Source: Paraburkholderia sp. PGU19 (lineage in GTDB: Bacteria; Pseudomonadota; Gammaproteobacteria; Burkholderiales; Burkholderiaceae). Taken from it: DNA of 64,000 nucleotides. Shown here piece after piece: positions 18,502 to 26,655 of this stretch (positions within the stretch are counted from its first letter, which is position 1; each line of letters opens with the position of its first letter). Both the position numbers and the translations under genes were made by a program. The stretch is taken from contig NZ_AP023182.1 in NCBI RefSeq assembly GCF_013426915.1, positions 1-64,000 on the forward strand, read 5' to 3'. The notes under the pieces are model-generated. The model ran no database searches, was not told the origin of the DNA, and saw only the letters and a list, made by a program, of their open reading frames with translations.

Positions 18502-19259
18502 ACTGGCGTCTGCTCTTTGAGCGCATTGGCGCGCGCAACCTGCTCGTGGCCGCCGTGCTAGCCATTGGTGGCGCCTGGCTCTTCCTCGGCGTACTTGAGG
18601 ATGTCATTAGCGGCGACCCGCTCGTTGCCGTCGACGTCAAGATTCACGCCGCGTTGCAAACAATTCGCTTCCCGCTACTCGATTCCCTTATGGTTGCCGC
18701 CTCAGAGCTGGGCGATGCAGCCGTCACCGTCCCGGTCATTCTCGTCGTCCTTGCGTGGCTCGTTTGGCAAAAGAGGCTGCGAAGCGCTGCTTACTGGATT
18801 TCGGCGGTCGTGTTCGCACAGCTCTTCGTCGTGACGCTGAAGTTTGTCGTGCGCCGAGCGCGACCGTCTTCAATGTACGAGGGCGTGCAGGGATTCTCCT
18901 TTCCCAGCAACCATGCGACGCTAAGCGTCGTCACCTATGGCTTTCTTGCATTCTTCGTTACGCGCGCCTGGGGCAATGTCGCACGGCGACGCATTGCGAC
19001 TGCAACGGCTCTGTTTATTCTCCTTATCTCTTTTTCACGTCTTTACCTGGGAGCCCACTGGTTCTCTGACGTGCTCGCGGGCCTCAGCTTCGGCGTGGCA
19101 TGGATAGCGACAGCGGCCGTGCTTCATCACCTTGGCGATGAGAATCAGAGAGACGCTTCCTCCCTGGGGGTAGCGTCGTTCGCTACGTTTGTCGTCAGTG
19201 CGATGGTCCACATCATCATGCAGCACGGTATCGACCTGTCTCTCTACGCGCCGAGGTAG
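18498..19259 (+). CDS. PAP2-family membrane phosphatase
   Basis: A 253-residue membrane phosphatase of the PAP2 (lipid phosphate phosphatase) family. All three catalytic motifs are present: KFVVRRARPS (about 115-124), FPSNHATLSVVTY (about 134-146) and SRLYLGAHWFSDVLAG (about 177-192). It has six TM segments. GTG start overlaps the MFS stop. It may dephosphorylate undecaprenyl-pyrophosphate or phosphatidic acid type lipids. A clear paralogue with the same N-terminal GGVWLFLGILEDVLSGDPL-type segment lies at 37358-38182. Confidence 0.88.
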   Translation: MNWRLLFERIGARNLLVAAVLAIGGAWLFLGVLEDVISGDPLVAVDVKIHAALQTIRFPLLDSLMVAASELGDAAVTVPVILVVLAWLVWQKRLRSAAYWISAVVFAQLFVVTLKFVVRRARPSSMYEGVQGFSFPSNHATLSVVTYGFLAFFVTRAWGNVARRRIATATALFILLISFSRLYLGAHWFSDVLAGLSFGVAWIATAAVLHHLGDENQRDASSLGVASFATFVVSAMVHIIMQHGIDLSLYAPR

Positions 19260-19630
19260 CTTTTTGGTAACCGCCTGCGTGCGGCGGCAGACAGCGAAAA
19301 CAGGTGTGCGTTGCGCCCGCTTGACCTTCCGAGCTGAAGCGGTTGGCCAAAAACATCATCAACGCCGAGCACGACGAAATCGGTTTTGTGCAGAGATTGC
19401 AAGCGAGACACGGCGGCAAGTGACTGCCTGTGTCAACGGCGCCGAACGCATATCAAGGCGTCCTTCCACCTGCGCCATAGATGGTGCGTCTCGGCCATAT
19501 ATTTACATTGCATGAACAATACTGCACTGCCGCATGCCGATATCACGATAGTCCGGTCGAAATTGCCGAACTAGAATTGACGCGGGCTGGTCTTTTCCTA
19601 CAACAAGATTACATTCTACAAGAGGGTGGC
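19260..19630. other. No recognisable gene
   Basis: Intergenic stretch after the PAP2 gene. A GC-rich dyad (CCGCC/GGCGG around 19270-19290) may end the upstream transcript but lacks a T-run. No supported coding frame. Confidence 0.35.
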
Positions 19631-20716
19631 ATGGCCAGGGTGCCATATTCAGACGAGCTAAATCGCGTCCAGCGCGCCGGTACACTTGTGACCGAGAAGC
19701 TCGAGGCGCGTCGACGCCGCTCTCCGGACTTTGCCGCAGAAAATGAGGCGCTGCATGGTCTAGCCCGGGCGCTGAACGCGTCGGATACCGTGATGCTCCA
19801 GACGCTCGTCGACACCGCGCTGAAGTTGTGCAACGCCGGCATCAGCCTGCGCGAACGTGATGCGAGTCCACCACATACGTTCCGCTGGGTGGCGCTAGCG
19901 GGACACTGTACGGGCCTCGTCGGACACCCGCTTCAATCCGACAACAGCCCGGCGGGGGTCACGCTTCAACTGGGCTCGCCCCAGCTGTTCGCATTTCCCA
20001 AACGCCAGTTCGATTGCCTGGCCCCCATCCCTCTGGAGGTCACAGAAGAACTGGTCGTGCCGGTTCCCGGCACACCCGAGCCGTGGGGCGCGCTATGGGT
20101 CATGTCTCATGATGAGCACCTTCACTTTGACAGCGAACACCGCCGCATCCTGACGAGTCTCGCAAACTTCACATGTGCCGCCTTAATCATCAAGCAGGCG
20201 AAAGCCGACGCAGAAGCGCGCCCTGAGGAAGCGGAAGCCACCAGGAACGCGCTCGCTGTGGTCGAGGCTCATCAGGTCGATTTCATCGCCACGCTGGGTC
20301 ACGAACTGCGAAACCCGCTCGGCCCGATTGACAGCGCGCTCGCGGCGGCGCAAAAGTTGGCAGCCGGCAATCCCTCCGTGCTATCGGCGCTGGCGCTCGC
20401 CAACAGGCAAGTGCGGCAATTGAAGCGCCTCGTGAGTGACCTGCTTGACGCGTCGCGGATACGGCACGGCAAGCTGTCGGTCCGCCCCGCCTACGGACTG
20501 CTCGGAGACATCGTCAAGGACGCGATGGCCGCCGTCACGGACGAGGTGGAGCGACGTCAGCAACAGCTGCAGGTGATGCTGCCGGCGTATCCGGTAACAG
20601 TCTTTGCGGACGCTGCACGTCTGACGCCGGCGTCCGGCGCCGGCGCATCGCACACGAAACTCTGGGCGGTCAGCGCGCCCGGCTGTCGTCCGCGACCTCC
20701 TTCCGTGGCAGCCTGA
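19631..20716 (+). pseudogene. Soluble GAF/HisKA sensor kinase, C-terminally truncated
   Basis: Start at ATG 19631 after AGAGGG. An N-terminal coil is followed by a GAF-like domain (about 40-195; GVTLQLGSPQLFAFPKRQFD, LTSLANFTCAALIIKQAK) and a HisKA domain with the phospho-acceptor in IATLGHELRNPLGPIDSAL (His at about 225). The HATPase domain starts (YPVTVFADAARLT) but then turns into unrelated sequence and stops 35 residues later, where the family continues with a QVLSNLLxNA-type N box. The ATP-binding domain is therefore missing and the kinase cannot be active by itself. It abuts two other gene remnants (20724-21075), so this is a decay zone. Confidence 0.8.
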
Positions 20717-20723
20717 TTGTGCG

Positions 20724-20916
20724 TCAGATTAGACCCTGCAGCAGCAACGCATCATCGGCGAACCCGAGGTCCGGAATGAAGTCGGGTATCAGGTTAATGG
20801 GGCTCAGGGCGTAGACGACCACGAGTACGCAAGGCAGCTTTACGAGCAACGGCGTACTTGTGCCGCGATACGCAAACCACACTATCAACGAATCGCGCTT
20901 GATGTGTCTCGCTCAC
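20724..20916 (-). pseudogene. DUF1232 (YkvA-type) protein remnant
   Basis: On the reverse strand a frame ending at TGA 20724-20726 reads IKRDSLIVWFAYRG, then VLVVVYALSPINLIPDFIPD, then LGFADDALLLQGLI. This is the core of DUF1232 proteins (KRD...YLAYRDPRTPW..., YALSPIDLIPDFIP). A stop codon lies just upstream, and the likely start (GTG at 20916) is in another frame, so about one base has been lost near the 5' end. It was too short to stand out as an open frame. Confidence 0.7.
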
Positions 20917-20929
20917 TTTCGAATTGTTA

Positions 20930-21075
20930 GCACGTGTCCGCCTTTTGTACAGGCGGACACGGTAAGCCGTCTTATAAATGTTCACAGCGCAAGACCATGC
21001 GTAGGTATCGGTAGGCATGGTCTCACTCTTCATCCGCCCGCACGCGGGAAACGTGATAGCCGATTACAGGATATC
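20930..21075 (-). pseudogene. Degenerate copy of the GDCCVxC-type protein
   Basis: The reverse strand reads ITFPACGRMKSETMPTDTYAW and then, after a frameshift, CEHL, a stop and further decayed residues. The intact gene at 25793-26014 reads IITCPACGHLKDETMPTDT, then CVWFYECEHCRTVLRPKPGDCC. DNA similarity is obvious by eye around the MPTDT block. This is a second, broken copy about 5 kb from the first, next to the end of the bufferin operon. Confidence 0.7.
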
Positions 21076-21087
21076 GTATCCACCGGT

Positions 21088-21570
21088 TTAGTCCCCGGAT
21101 GCGGGGCGGCTACTTAAGCCTCTGTACAGCAAGTAGTCCAGTGAGAATTTTCCGGCACCCCGACACAACAACACCAGCAGTATCGCGGCCCACTGGATGT
21201 GCGTGGGCCATGCCTGCGGATATACAAACACCTCAATTACAGTTGTCATGCCGAGCAAGACCACCGCTACAGGTCGTGTCGCCAGTCCGAGCACCAGCAG
21301 AACAGGTGTCGTCAATTCGATTGACACCGCCAGGTAGGCGGCGAACTCGGGGACAAGCAACGGCACCCGATAGTCTTCCCTGAACAACTGGAGTGCGGCA
21401 TTCCAGTCGGCCAGCTTGGTCATCGCCGAGTTCCAGAAGACCGTTGCAACTGCAAGCCTCAGTGGAAGCGCAAGTACCGAATGCGGTACCCGCTCCAGCC
21501 ACGAAATGATACGTAGTATACGGTCAGTCAGTATCGACCTGGGATGAACGGATTGAGATTCCGGCATCAT
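21088..21570 (-). CDS. DoxX-family membrane protein of the bufferin operon
   Basis: A 160-residue four-helix membrane protein of the DoxX family (LPLRLAVATVFWNSAMTKLADWNAALQLF; TTPVLLVLGLATRPVAVVLLGMT; HIQWAAILLVLLCRGAGKFSLDYLL). The start overlaps the end of bufC (21567-21570), so it is the last gene of the bufA-bufB-bufC-doxX operon. DoxX genes are common partners of bufferin and MNIO clusters; a role in membrane electron transfer or anchoring is suspected but not shown. Confidence 0.85.
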   Translation of the reverse strand: MMPESQSVHPRSILTDRILRIISWLERVPHSVLALPLRLAVATVFWNSAMTKLADWNAALQLFREDYRVPLLVPEFAAYLAVSIELTTPVLLVLGLATRPVAVVLLGMTTVIEVFVYPQAWPTHIQWAAILLVLLCRGAGKFSLDYLLYRGLSSRPASGD

Positions 21571-22382
21571 GTGACTTGCCTCCCTGTCGTTCGACGGGAT
21601 GCCTGACCTGAATGGCAGACGTCAACAAAGCATCCCGATGCAAGAAGGTGCGCAAGCCAGTCAGATGTACGAGCGTCCGGCACGTCGACAAGTGCATCGT
21701 GCAAGAGGCGTCCCGCAAGCAAGGCAGCCGCGAACCGGCATTGCTCTTCTGATATCCGGTCCACCGCGACACCCGATGCCCCTCGATGGACATACAGCCA
21801 GACCGGGTCAACGTCCAGATTGATGGCTACCAGTGCGCTATCGTCCCGGGACAACACGGCGCGCCAGATGGCATCAACAGGAAAACACGACTCAACCACC
21901 CGCACTGCAGGGCTCGGTAAAAACCGTACAGCCTGAATGTCGACTTCATCCAGTTCCTCGAGACGCCGCAGGTCAAGCGGCTTTGCATCCGGTGCGTGCA
22001 GCACCTGGTTCACCGCCCATTCAAGTCGCGCCGTGTCTGGCAGATAGGCAAGAGACGCCGCTTCCGGCATCTGCGCAAGAAAATCAGGAAACGCCTCGCC
22101 GTAGCTGTCCAGGTGCGCGCTCGACGGTGGGCATTGCTCAATAAAACGTCGAGCTGCGCCTTCGAAGAACTCGGATCCAACCAGGCTCTGCACGGCCGGA
22201 TATGTCAACTGCAGTACTCTAAGCAGCGTGCTGTTCGCCGTATTTCGATAAATGGCGAGCCGCGCCTGAGAAGCCAGGCCGTCGGGTACTACATACGCGG
22301 TTGCTTCGCCGTTGGCAGGGCCGAGCAAGTCCTGGCGGACCGCCCGTTGCAACTCAAGCAGTGTTGGCGCACAGACTGTCAT
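21567..22382 (-). CDS. bufC: BufC/HvfC-type RiPP partner protein (DUF2063)
   Basis: A 271-residue protein of the DUF2063 family, the recognition partner of MNIO enzymes. The N-terminal domain is typical (TLLELQRAVRQDLL, LAIYRNTANSTLLRVLQLTYPAVQSLVG, FIEQCPPSSAHLDSYGEAFPDFL). The C-terminal half is also family-like. ATG at 22382 with GAGAGG nearby is preferred over 22412; it overlaps the end of bufB by 29 bases. In MNIO systems this protein delivers the precursor peptide to the enzyme. Confidence 0.88.
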   Translation of the reverse strand: MTVCAPTLLELQRAVRQDLLGPANGEATAYVVPDGLASQARLAIYRNTANSTLLRVLQLTYPAVQSLVGSEFFEGAARRFIEQCPPSSAHLDSYGEAFPDFLAQMPEAASLAYLPDTARLEWAVNQVLHAPDAKPLDLRRLEELDEVDIQAVRFLPSPAVRVVESCFPVDAIWRAVLSRDDSALVAINLDVDPVWLYVHRGASGVAVDRISEEQCRFAAALLAGRLLHDALVDVPDARTSDWLAHLLASGCFVDVCHSGQASRRTTGRQVT

Positions 22383-23250
22383 TTCGCTGCCTCTCGATAG
22401 CGGCCTCGGCAATTGCAGCTTCTTCCATCAGAACCGCGAGTGCCGGCACATCGGTGTCCCATTCAATGAGCGTGGGAACGGGTCCAAACCTCTTCAGAGC
22501 CTGCCCGAACAGGTCCCATACCGGAGGCGCGACCCGCGAGCCGTGGTCGTCGATTCGGATTATCTGGCCCTGGTCAAGCTGGCGGATGCAGTGCCCGGCA
22601 AGGTGAACTTCGGTAACCGACCCCGGCGGCATGGCATTCAGATAGACGAGTGCATTCCAGCCGTGATTGCTGGCACTGACATAGATATTGTTGACGTCGC
22701 AGAGGATGCCGCACCCGGTGCGCCGCGCGACCTCTGCAAGAAATTCCCATTCCGGGATGGTTGAGTGACGGAAACGCAGATAGGTCGAAGGGTTTTCTAG
22801 CGAAATCCGTCGCTGCAGGTACGTTTGGACCTGGTCGACATGTGTGCAGACAATGGTTAGCGCTTCTTCCGTCATCGGCAGCGGCAGCAGGTCAGCGAGA
22901 TAGACGCCTCCGCTGAGGCTCCACGACAGGTGTTCAGAAACCAGCCCGGGATCAACGCGCCTGATGACGTCGCGCACACGCGCAAGATGCTGGAAATCCA
23001 TGCCTTCGGCGCTGCCCAACGAAAGGCCCACGCCGTGAAGCGAGACTGGATAGTCCTGGCGGATGGCGTCCAGGCAAGCTGGTGCGCTCCCGCCACCCAT
23101 GTAGTTCTCAGTATGCACCTCGAACCAGGCGACGGGCGGATGCCCTTCAACGACCCCGTGATGGTGGCGAAAGCGCAGCCCTACCCCGGCGCACGCCGGA
23201 ATTACGCCATGTGCATATTGCGAGGCCTCAGACGCGGCATCCATGGTCAC
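22354..23250 (-). CDS. bufB: BufB, MNIO-family (DUF692) peptide-modifying enzyme
   Basis: A 298-residue TIM-barrel enzyme of the MNIO (DUF692) family: multinuclear iron enzymes that modify cysteines of precursor peptides. Conserved blocks with metal ligands are visible: ACAGVGLRFRHHH, FEVHTENYMG, SLHGVGLSLGS, VSEHLSW, LENPSTY, CGILCDVNNIYVSASNHG, VTEVHLAGHC, DDHGSRV and LIEWDTDVP. It starts 9 bases after bufA. By analogy with Caulobacter bufferins it would convert cysteines of BufA to thiooxazole-type groups that sequester copper. Confidence 0.92.
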   Translation of the reverse strand: MTMDAASEASQYAHGVIPACAGVGLRFRHHHGVVEGHPPVAWFEVHTENYMGGGSAPACLDAIRQDYPVSLHGVGLSLGSAEGMDFQHLARVRDVIRRVDPGLVSEHLSWSLSGGVYLADLLPLPMTEEALTIVCTHVDQVQTYLQRRISLENPSTYLRFRHSTIPEWEFLAEVARRTGCGILCDVNNIYVSASNHGWNALVYLNAMPPGSVTEVHLAGHCIRQLDQGQIIRIDDHGSRVAPPVWDLFGQALKRFGPVPTLIEWDTDVPALAVLMEEAAIAEAAIERQRNDSLCANTA

Positions 23251-23259
23251 CCCCTTCGC

Positions 23260-23571
23260 TCAAGCCGGCTTCAGCTTGCCGCCCTGGATTTTGCTGCAAT
23301 CGCCGGCGGGCAGCAGAACGAATGACTTGGGGTCGCGCGCCCGCGTGGATTGTCCGGCGCAGGAATGTGCTCCTTCAGCGCAGTCGTTTTTCGATACGGC
23401 ATTGACGCCATAGCACTTTTCCAGCTTGTTCGCTTCCATCCGGGCCATGTTGTCCTTCACTACCTGGGGCATCTCCTTCATGGCCTGCGCCTGGGCCGGT
23501 ACTGCCTGCATGGCAAGCGCCAGACCGATTGCGGACGAAAGGGTCGAGGCGACCATAACGTGTTTGTTCAT
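23260..23571 (-). CDS. bufA: BufA-type bufferin precursor (DUF2282)
   Basis: A 103-residue exported peptide. ATG at 23571 with a strong AGGAGGAAG ahead is preferred to a longer in-frame extension. Signal peptide 1-30 ends VPAQAQA. The mature part has four cysteines (residues 53, 64, 71, 92) in the family pattern EKCYGVNAVSKNDCAEG, HSCAGQS and AGDCSKI. BufA1 peptides are RiPP-like: BufB and BufC modify their cysteines in the cytoplasm, then the product is exported and buffers copper in the periplasm. Expression from a SigF-like ECF promoter is likely (23621-23646). Confidence 0.9.
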   Translation of the reverse strand: MNKHVMVASTLSSAIGLALAMQAVPAQAQAMKEMPQVVKDNMARMEANKLEKCYGVNAVSKNDCAEGAHSCAGQSTRARDPKSFVLLPAGDCSKIQGGKLKPA

Positions 23572-23620
23572 CACGCTTCCTCCTGAAGGTTGCGGCCGTG
23601 CATTCTGCCGTGCAGGAAGG

Positions 23621-23646
23621 TTCGGCCGGTCGCGGCAAAAGGTTAC
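23621..23646 (-). promoter_or_regulatory. SigF/ECF-type promoter of the bufferin operon
   Basis: On the reverse strand GTAACC (revcomp of 23641-23646) and CGAA (revcomp of 23621-23624) are separated by exactly 16 bases. GTAACC-N16-CGAA is the motif I recall for promoters read by SigF of Caulobacter, the ECF factor that controls bufferin genes there. It ends 49 bases upstream of the bufA start codon, and the gene for a related sigma factor diverges from this point. Confidence 0.75.
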
Positions 23647-23703
23647 CGGCCCGGCAAACTTTTTCTGCGTGACAATCTGTCGTGCAAGCCACAAAATCTC
23701 CGC

Positions 23704-24363
23704 ATGCTCCGGCATCCACGCCCGCCCAGTTCCCTTACGCGCCCTGAAAAGGAGGGCCGCGATTCGCTCACGTCGGGCGGTCACGCTGAGTCTGTCGCCA
23801 CTCGCGCCGACGGGAAACTGGACTGGTCCGTTGCCATGAGCCGCGCACAGGCCGGGGACCCGGACGCCTATCGGCAGTTGCTCCAGAACATCACCCCCTA
23901 TCTTCGTGCGCTTGTGGCACGGCATATCCAGAATGCCGACGACATCGAGGACACGGTGCAGGACGTATTGCTGACCGTGCATTCGGTGCGCAACACCTAC
24001 GACCCGTCCCGCCCGTTCGGGCCGTGGCTCGTCGCAATCGCGAACAGGCGCATCGTCGACGGTCTGCGCCGGCGTGGACGCGTCGGCTCACACGAATCCC
24101 CGGCGGGAAATGAACTGGAAACCTTTGCTGCGAGTGAAGCGAACTTACAGGAAGAGGCGGCGGACGCCTGCCTGGTGAGGGAGGCTATCGACCAATTGCC
24201 TGCCGGACAGCGGGATGCAATGCGAATGCTGAAGCTGGAAGAAATGTCCCTGCGAGACGCCGCAGACGCAAGCGGAATGTCGGTTGCAGCGTTGAAAGTA
24301 GCCACTCACAGGGCAATGAAACGATTACGGGAAATGTTCCAGCAGCGAGGTAGCAAATCATGA
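23704..24363 (+). CDS. ECF sigma factor (SigF-like)
   Basis: An ECF sigma factor whose sigma-2 region is at ITPYLRALVARHIQNADDIEDTVQDVLLTVHSVRNTYDP with the RPFGPWLVAIANRRIVDGLRRRGR block. Sigma-4 is at IDQLPAGQRDAMRMLKLEEMSLRDAADASGMSVAALKVATHRAMKRLREM. Start is uncertain: ATG 23704 gives 219 residues; ATG 23836 (MSRAQAGDPDAYRQL) gives 175, the core length. Its stop overlaps the anti-sigma gene by ATGA. Context, divergent from bufA with a SigF-type promoter, says that it drives the bufferin operon. Confidence 0.88.
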   Translation: MLRHPRPPSSLTRPEKEGRDSLTSGGHAESVATRADGKLDWSVAMSRAQAGDPDAYRQLLQNITPYLRALVARHIQNADDIEDTVQDVLLTVHSVRNTYDPSRPFGPWLVAIANRRIVDGLRRRGRVGSHESPAGNELETFAASEANLQEEAADACLVREAIDQLPAGQRDAMRMLKLEEMSLRDAADASGMSVAALKVATHRAMKRLREMFQQRGSKS

Positions 24364-25013
24364 CCCGGACGTCCGACCTGATTGACGTGCTCGTCACGGA
24401 CGCAACACCGGTCCGGCGTCTGCGCCTTCCAGCAACGAGAGCTGCATGCTGGCTATTGTTTGCCATAGCTGTGATGCTTTTCGTCGGTATCGCGCATGGG
24501 GTGCGTGCGGACCTTGCGCTCAAGCTCCATCAACCGGTCTTTGTCATCGGCATGGTTGCAGCCATGGCAACAGCCATTCTGGCCGCTTTGGGTGCGTTTA
24601 TCGCCAGTGTTCCAGGCTGGTCGCGCCGTTGGCTTCTATTGCCGGTACCCGCCTCTCTCGTTTGGGTTGTCACGATTGGCTATGGTTGCCTCACCAACTG
24701 GGTCACAATTGGTCCGGAAGGCATATCTATGGGCGAGACGGCCAGATGCTTTGCTACCCTGGCATTGGTTGGTACACCGCTGTCGCTGCTGACGCTAGTT
24801 ATGCTGCGGCATGTCGTCAGACTGTCCCCGGGTCCAGTCATGGTTGTAGGCAGTCTCGCGGTTGCCGCAATGACCGCAGTAGCGCTGTCGATTCTTCACC
24901 CGCTCGACGCCACGGCAATGATACTGCTGTGGAATTTCGGTGTGACCACGCTTTATATATTGCTGGGCGGTCGGTATGGTCAACGACTTCTCGGTTGGGT
25001 GGCGCCGCGCTAA
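24360..25013 (+). CDS. NrsF-type (DUF1109) anti-sigma factor
   Basis: A 217-residue membrane protein with six TM segments and a short cytoplasmic N-terminus (MTRTSDLIDVLVTDATPVRRLRLP), the layout of NrsF/DUF1109 anti-sigma factors. Conserved cysteines are at TIGYGCLTNW and GETARCFATL, which sense metals or disulfide stress in known relatives. Translationally coupled to the sigma gene. It would hold the ECF factor at the membrane until copper or a similar stress arrives. Confidence 0.85.
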   Translation: MTRTSDLIDVLVTDATPVRRLRLPATRAACWLLFAIAVMLFVGIAHGVRADLALKLHQPVFVIGMVAAMATAILAALGAFIASVPGWSRRWLLLPVPASLVWVVTIGYGCLTNWVTIGPEGISMGETARCFATLALVGTPLSLLTLVMLRHVVRLSPGPVMVVGSLAVAAMTAVALSILHPLDATAMILLWNFGVTTLYILLGGRYGQRLLGWVAPR

Positions 25014-25281
25014 CGCACCAGGCACGTCGAAGGCACGCAACAGGAGAGCGTTCCGCTCGCTGCGCTGCTGTAGGACGGTGACATCTGCCTGGAAAGCGCG
25101 GTCTCTTCATAAGTAGTGCTCCGCGTCCCTCTAACCTGCTGGTCGACGACGCGGCGAACGTGTTAGCGGGTGCGAACTTCGGGACAGTATTGGTACTGCT
25201 GCAACTAGTCCGGCTCCAGACAAGTCGATGCCGTCACGGCGTCGTGCGACCTTGATGACCCGGCCACGGCGCAGTGACCCA

Positions 25282-25566
25282 TCAGTCGTCGTCATCCTCG
25301 TCATAGCGATGCTTGTACCAACCGCGGTGCCGCCCGTTGTCATGCCAGCGACGCTCCTCCCAGTATTCGTCCTGGTACCCGTAGCCATAGGCAGGTACCG
25401 GTGCATAGACGACCGGTGGCGATTGATAGACCACCGGTGGCGGCGCCACGTACACGGGACCGGGGACGCCGAAATAAACCCCGACGTCCATATGAGCCTG
25501 CGCCACATTGGATGCAAATGCCGCTGAAATGCCCAGCGCGAGTAAAGTCAATGCGCGTCTCATCAT
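25282..25566 (-). CDS. Small exported Pro/Tyr-rich protein
   Basis: A 94-residue protein with a signal peptide (LTLLALGISAAFASNVAQA), a Pro/Val/Tyr-rich middle (VYVAPPPVVYQSPP, VPAYGYGYQDEYW) and an Asp/His/Arg-rich end with DEDDDD. This is a common Burkholderiales periplasmic architecture (PXPV-repeat-like). ATG at 25563 is an equally good start. Function unknown; the acidic/His-rich end could bind metal. Confidence 0.65.
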   Translation of the reverse strand: MMRRALTLLALGISAAFASNVAQAHMDVGVYFGVPGPVYVAPPPVVYQSPPVVYAPVPAYGYGYQDEYWEERRWHDNGRHRGWYKHRYDEDDDD

Positions 25567-25792
25567 GCTCTTCTGTTCGGGTTACATGGACCACCCGAGC
25601 GGGTCCGATACACCATCGTAGGCGACGGGAAACATCGCAGGTGAAACCGCAGGGTCTCTCCTGTAACGGCTTGTAATACGCGATACGCCCGGCCTGTAGT
25701 CAACGTCCAGCCTGAACGAATCGCGCCCCAAGGTCGTCACAACACCGTCCTCGACGCCCTTAGTCCACGAAGGCAGGACACAGCACATGGAG

Positions 25793-26014
25793 TCAGTCGG
25801 CACAGCACGCGCCAGACTGCTGCTGCATTGAAGGGCACCTGTTGGTGCCATATGAGCAGTACACACAGCAATCGCCGGGTTTCGGCCTCAGCACCGTCCT
25901 GCAGTGCTCGCATTCGTAAAACCACACGCAGGTATCGGTGGGCATTGTCTCGTCTTTCAGATGCCCGCATGCCGGACACGTGATGATGGATTTCAGCACG
26001 ACCGCGCTCATCAC
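25793..26014 (-). CDS. GDCCVxC-domain protein of the mer operon
   Basis: A 73-residue cysteine-rich protein. It has a CPACGHLKDETMP zinc-ribbon-like start, a CEHC pair and the hallmark PGDCCVYCSYGTNRCP. These are GDCCVxC-domain proteins, sometimes selenoproteins and often next to merT/merP; here all positions are Cys codons. It overlaps the merP stop (ATGA), so it is the third gene of the mer operon. A role in handling Hg(II) or a thiol-reactive metal is inferred from context. A decayed second copy is at 20930-21075. Confidence 0.82.
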   Translation of the reverse strand: MMSAVVLKSIITCPACGHLKDETMPTDTCVWFYECEHCRTVLRPKPGDCCVYCSYGTNRCPSMQQQSGACCAD

Positions 26015-26298
26015 TGCACCCGCTCAAGGTGGGATGGATAGCCCGCGTCGGCTGTGGCCTTCGTCAATGCGTCGACCGACGCTTTCTTCGGGTCAATTAC
26101 CACCTCCGCGCGTTTGGTCGCGAAGTCGACCCTGGCCGTGGCCACGCCCGGTACCTTCTCAAGTGCCTTGCGAACCGTAATCGGACACACCGCGCAGTCC
26201 ATGTTTGTGACGTCAAGGGTGACCATGCGAAGGCCTTCAGCGAATGCCGTGGACGCTGTCAGCGCCATCGCGACGAACACTGCAATCAGTTTCTTCAT
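26011..26298 (-). CDS. merP: Periplasmic mercury-binding protein MerP
   Basis: A 95-residue periplasmic metallochaperone. A signal peptide (MKKLIAVFVAMALTASTAFA) is followed by an HMA fold with the metal motif NMDCAVCPITVRKAL (Cys pair at about 34 and 37) and a C-terminal DAGYPSHLERV. It picks up Hg(II) for MerT. It lies 9 bases after merT and overlaps the GDCCVxC gene. Confidence 0.9.
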   Translation of the reverse strand: MKKLIAVFVAMALTASTAFAEGLRMVTLDVTNMDCAVCPITVRKALEKVPGVATARVDFATKRAEVVIDPKKASVDALTKATADAGYPSHLERVQ

Positions 26299-26307
26299 GG
26301 CAGAGTC

Positions 26308-26655
26308 TCAATAGAAGAGCGGCGCATACAGCGGGAACGACATCAGAGCGAGCGCGGCCGCCACAACAACCCAGAAAACGACGCGCTGCCTGTACCGCAT
26401 CGATAGCACTGAGCAGGCTTGGCCCTCCGCGCATTTCCCGGCCCGAATGTAGAGCCTGTGAAAGGCCATTGCGAAGAAGGCAACGGACGCCGGAACAAAT
26501 AGGGGTTGAAATGGCCGGAGCGCAGCCAGGCGCGAGCTCCAGGCGCCACCCACTCCTAGCACAACAAGTAACAAAGGGCCTGCACAGCAGGCGGATGCCC
26601 CAAGCGCGGCAGCCGCCCCCGCGAGCAGGGAGCCAGTGGTGGTCCAGGTCGCATG
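26308..26655 (-). CDS. merT: Mercuric transporter MerT, start codon in the wrong frame
   Basis: A three-TM inner-membrane mercury importer. The coding frame shows ATWTTTGSLLAGAAAALGAS, then ACCAGPLLLVVLGVGG with the first Cys pair, a second pair in the loop (KCAEGQACS), and a third TM near the end. No ATG, GTG or TTG is in frame between the mapped mer promoter and the conserved start of the protein. The ATG at 26652-26654, well placed after AAAGGAAG, is in another frame; one extra base (ATG-G-CGACC) would give MATWTTTG. The feature start is therefore where the frame becomes family-like. Confidence 0.75.
   Translation of the reverse strand, partial: HATWTTTGSLLAGAAAALGASACCAGPLLLVVLGVGGAWSSRLAALRPFQPLFVPASVAFFAMAFHRLYIRAGKCAEGQACSVLSMRYRQRVVFWVVVAAALALMSFPLYAPLFY

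Noticed and set aside
25228..25527. Frame opposite the small exported Pro/Tyr-rich protein
   Set aside because: The reverse-strand protein has a convincing signal peptide; the + frame is its shadow.
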